Below are positions 14,543-14,602 of a DNA stretch of 14,602 nucleotides, piece by piece; the first letter of the stretch is position 1; the number at the start of each line of letters is the position of its first letter. The DNA is from Chloroflexota bacterium (lineage in GTDB: Bacteria; Chloroflexota; Limnocylindria; Limnocylindrales; CSP1-4), in NCBI GenBank assembly GCA_021786915.1, contig JAJYMP010000348.1, positions 1 to 14,602 on the forward strand, written 5' to 3'. The notes below the pieces were generated by a model. It was not told the origin of the DNA. It ran no database searches and was given only the letters and a program-made list of their open reading frames with translations. Position numbers and translations under genes: made by a program.

Positions 14543-14602
14543 ATGCCCGCGACCAGCGATGTCCTGGTGCGCCCGTGTTCGGCGAGCCGGATACTCCCGC
14601 GG
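14543..14602 (+). CDS. Possible start of a downstream gene (partial)
   Basis: ATG 14543 opens a frame that runs 20 codons to the right edge without a stop, beginning MPATSDVLVR. It is only three bases past the TAGAAA box, so the promoter would start it at or after the ATG; a leaderless start needs the -10 box to be read two bases earlier (GCTAGA). No ribosome site is present. The promoter may instead serve an RNA gene or a later start. Confidence 0.2.
   Translation, partial: MPATSDVLVRPCSASRILPR

Overview
The window is high-GC bacterial DNA, with every supported gene on the + strand. GTG starts are frequent. Several promoter-like TACCAT/TACCTT boxes lie directly before start codons, as expected for leaderless transcripts. 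Together with the PHP-fused DNA polymerase X and the GAF-GGDEF proteins, this suggests a Chloroflexota lineage such as Limnocylindria; a deep actinobacterial lineage (Thermoleophilia-like) is the alternative. This placement is inference, because the window has no rRNA or other marker gene.

Region 1 (1-7587) is one tightly packed operon for a surface polysaccharide. In order it holds the tail of an upstream gene, a GT4-like glycosyltransferase, a Wzx-type flippase, a GT2 glycosyltransferase, a Wzy/O-antigen-ligase-family membrane protein, a rhamnosyltransferase-like GT2, a second GT4-like enzyme and a WecG/TagA/CpsF-family (GT26) transferase. Every junction overlaps by 1-11 bases, five of them as GTGA, so translation is probably coupled. 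Together these genes could assemble a repeat unit on a lipid carrier, flip it and polymerise it (Wzx/Wzy pathway). The initiating sugar-phosphate transferase and the chain-length/export proteins are not here and probably lie to the left. This part is visibly lower in GC than the rest.

Region 2 (7588-11085) holds two membrane-anchored diguanylate cyclases. The first has two GAF domains and GGDEF; the second has a divergent GAF-like sensor and GGEEF. Both keep the active-site motif and the RxxD inhibitory site. Their upstream regions share a composite of short motifs, suggesting common control. Their position next to the polysaccharide operon suggests, without proving, c-di-GMP control of polysaccharide or biofilm.

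Region 3 (11086-14602) holds polX (family X polymerase with a PHP domain), a 606-base non-coding gap, a predicted multi-pass membrane protein of unknown function, and a textbook sigma70-like promoter reading out of the right end. The gap is the most unusual part: four TGGC-N7-GCCA palindromes have centres spaced 42, 63 and 42 bp, all multiples of 21, followed by a perfect 12-bp hairpin and further inverted repeats. No CRISPR array, tRNA, rRNA, transposase or integrase is visible.
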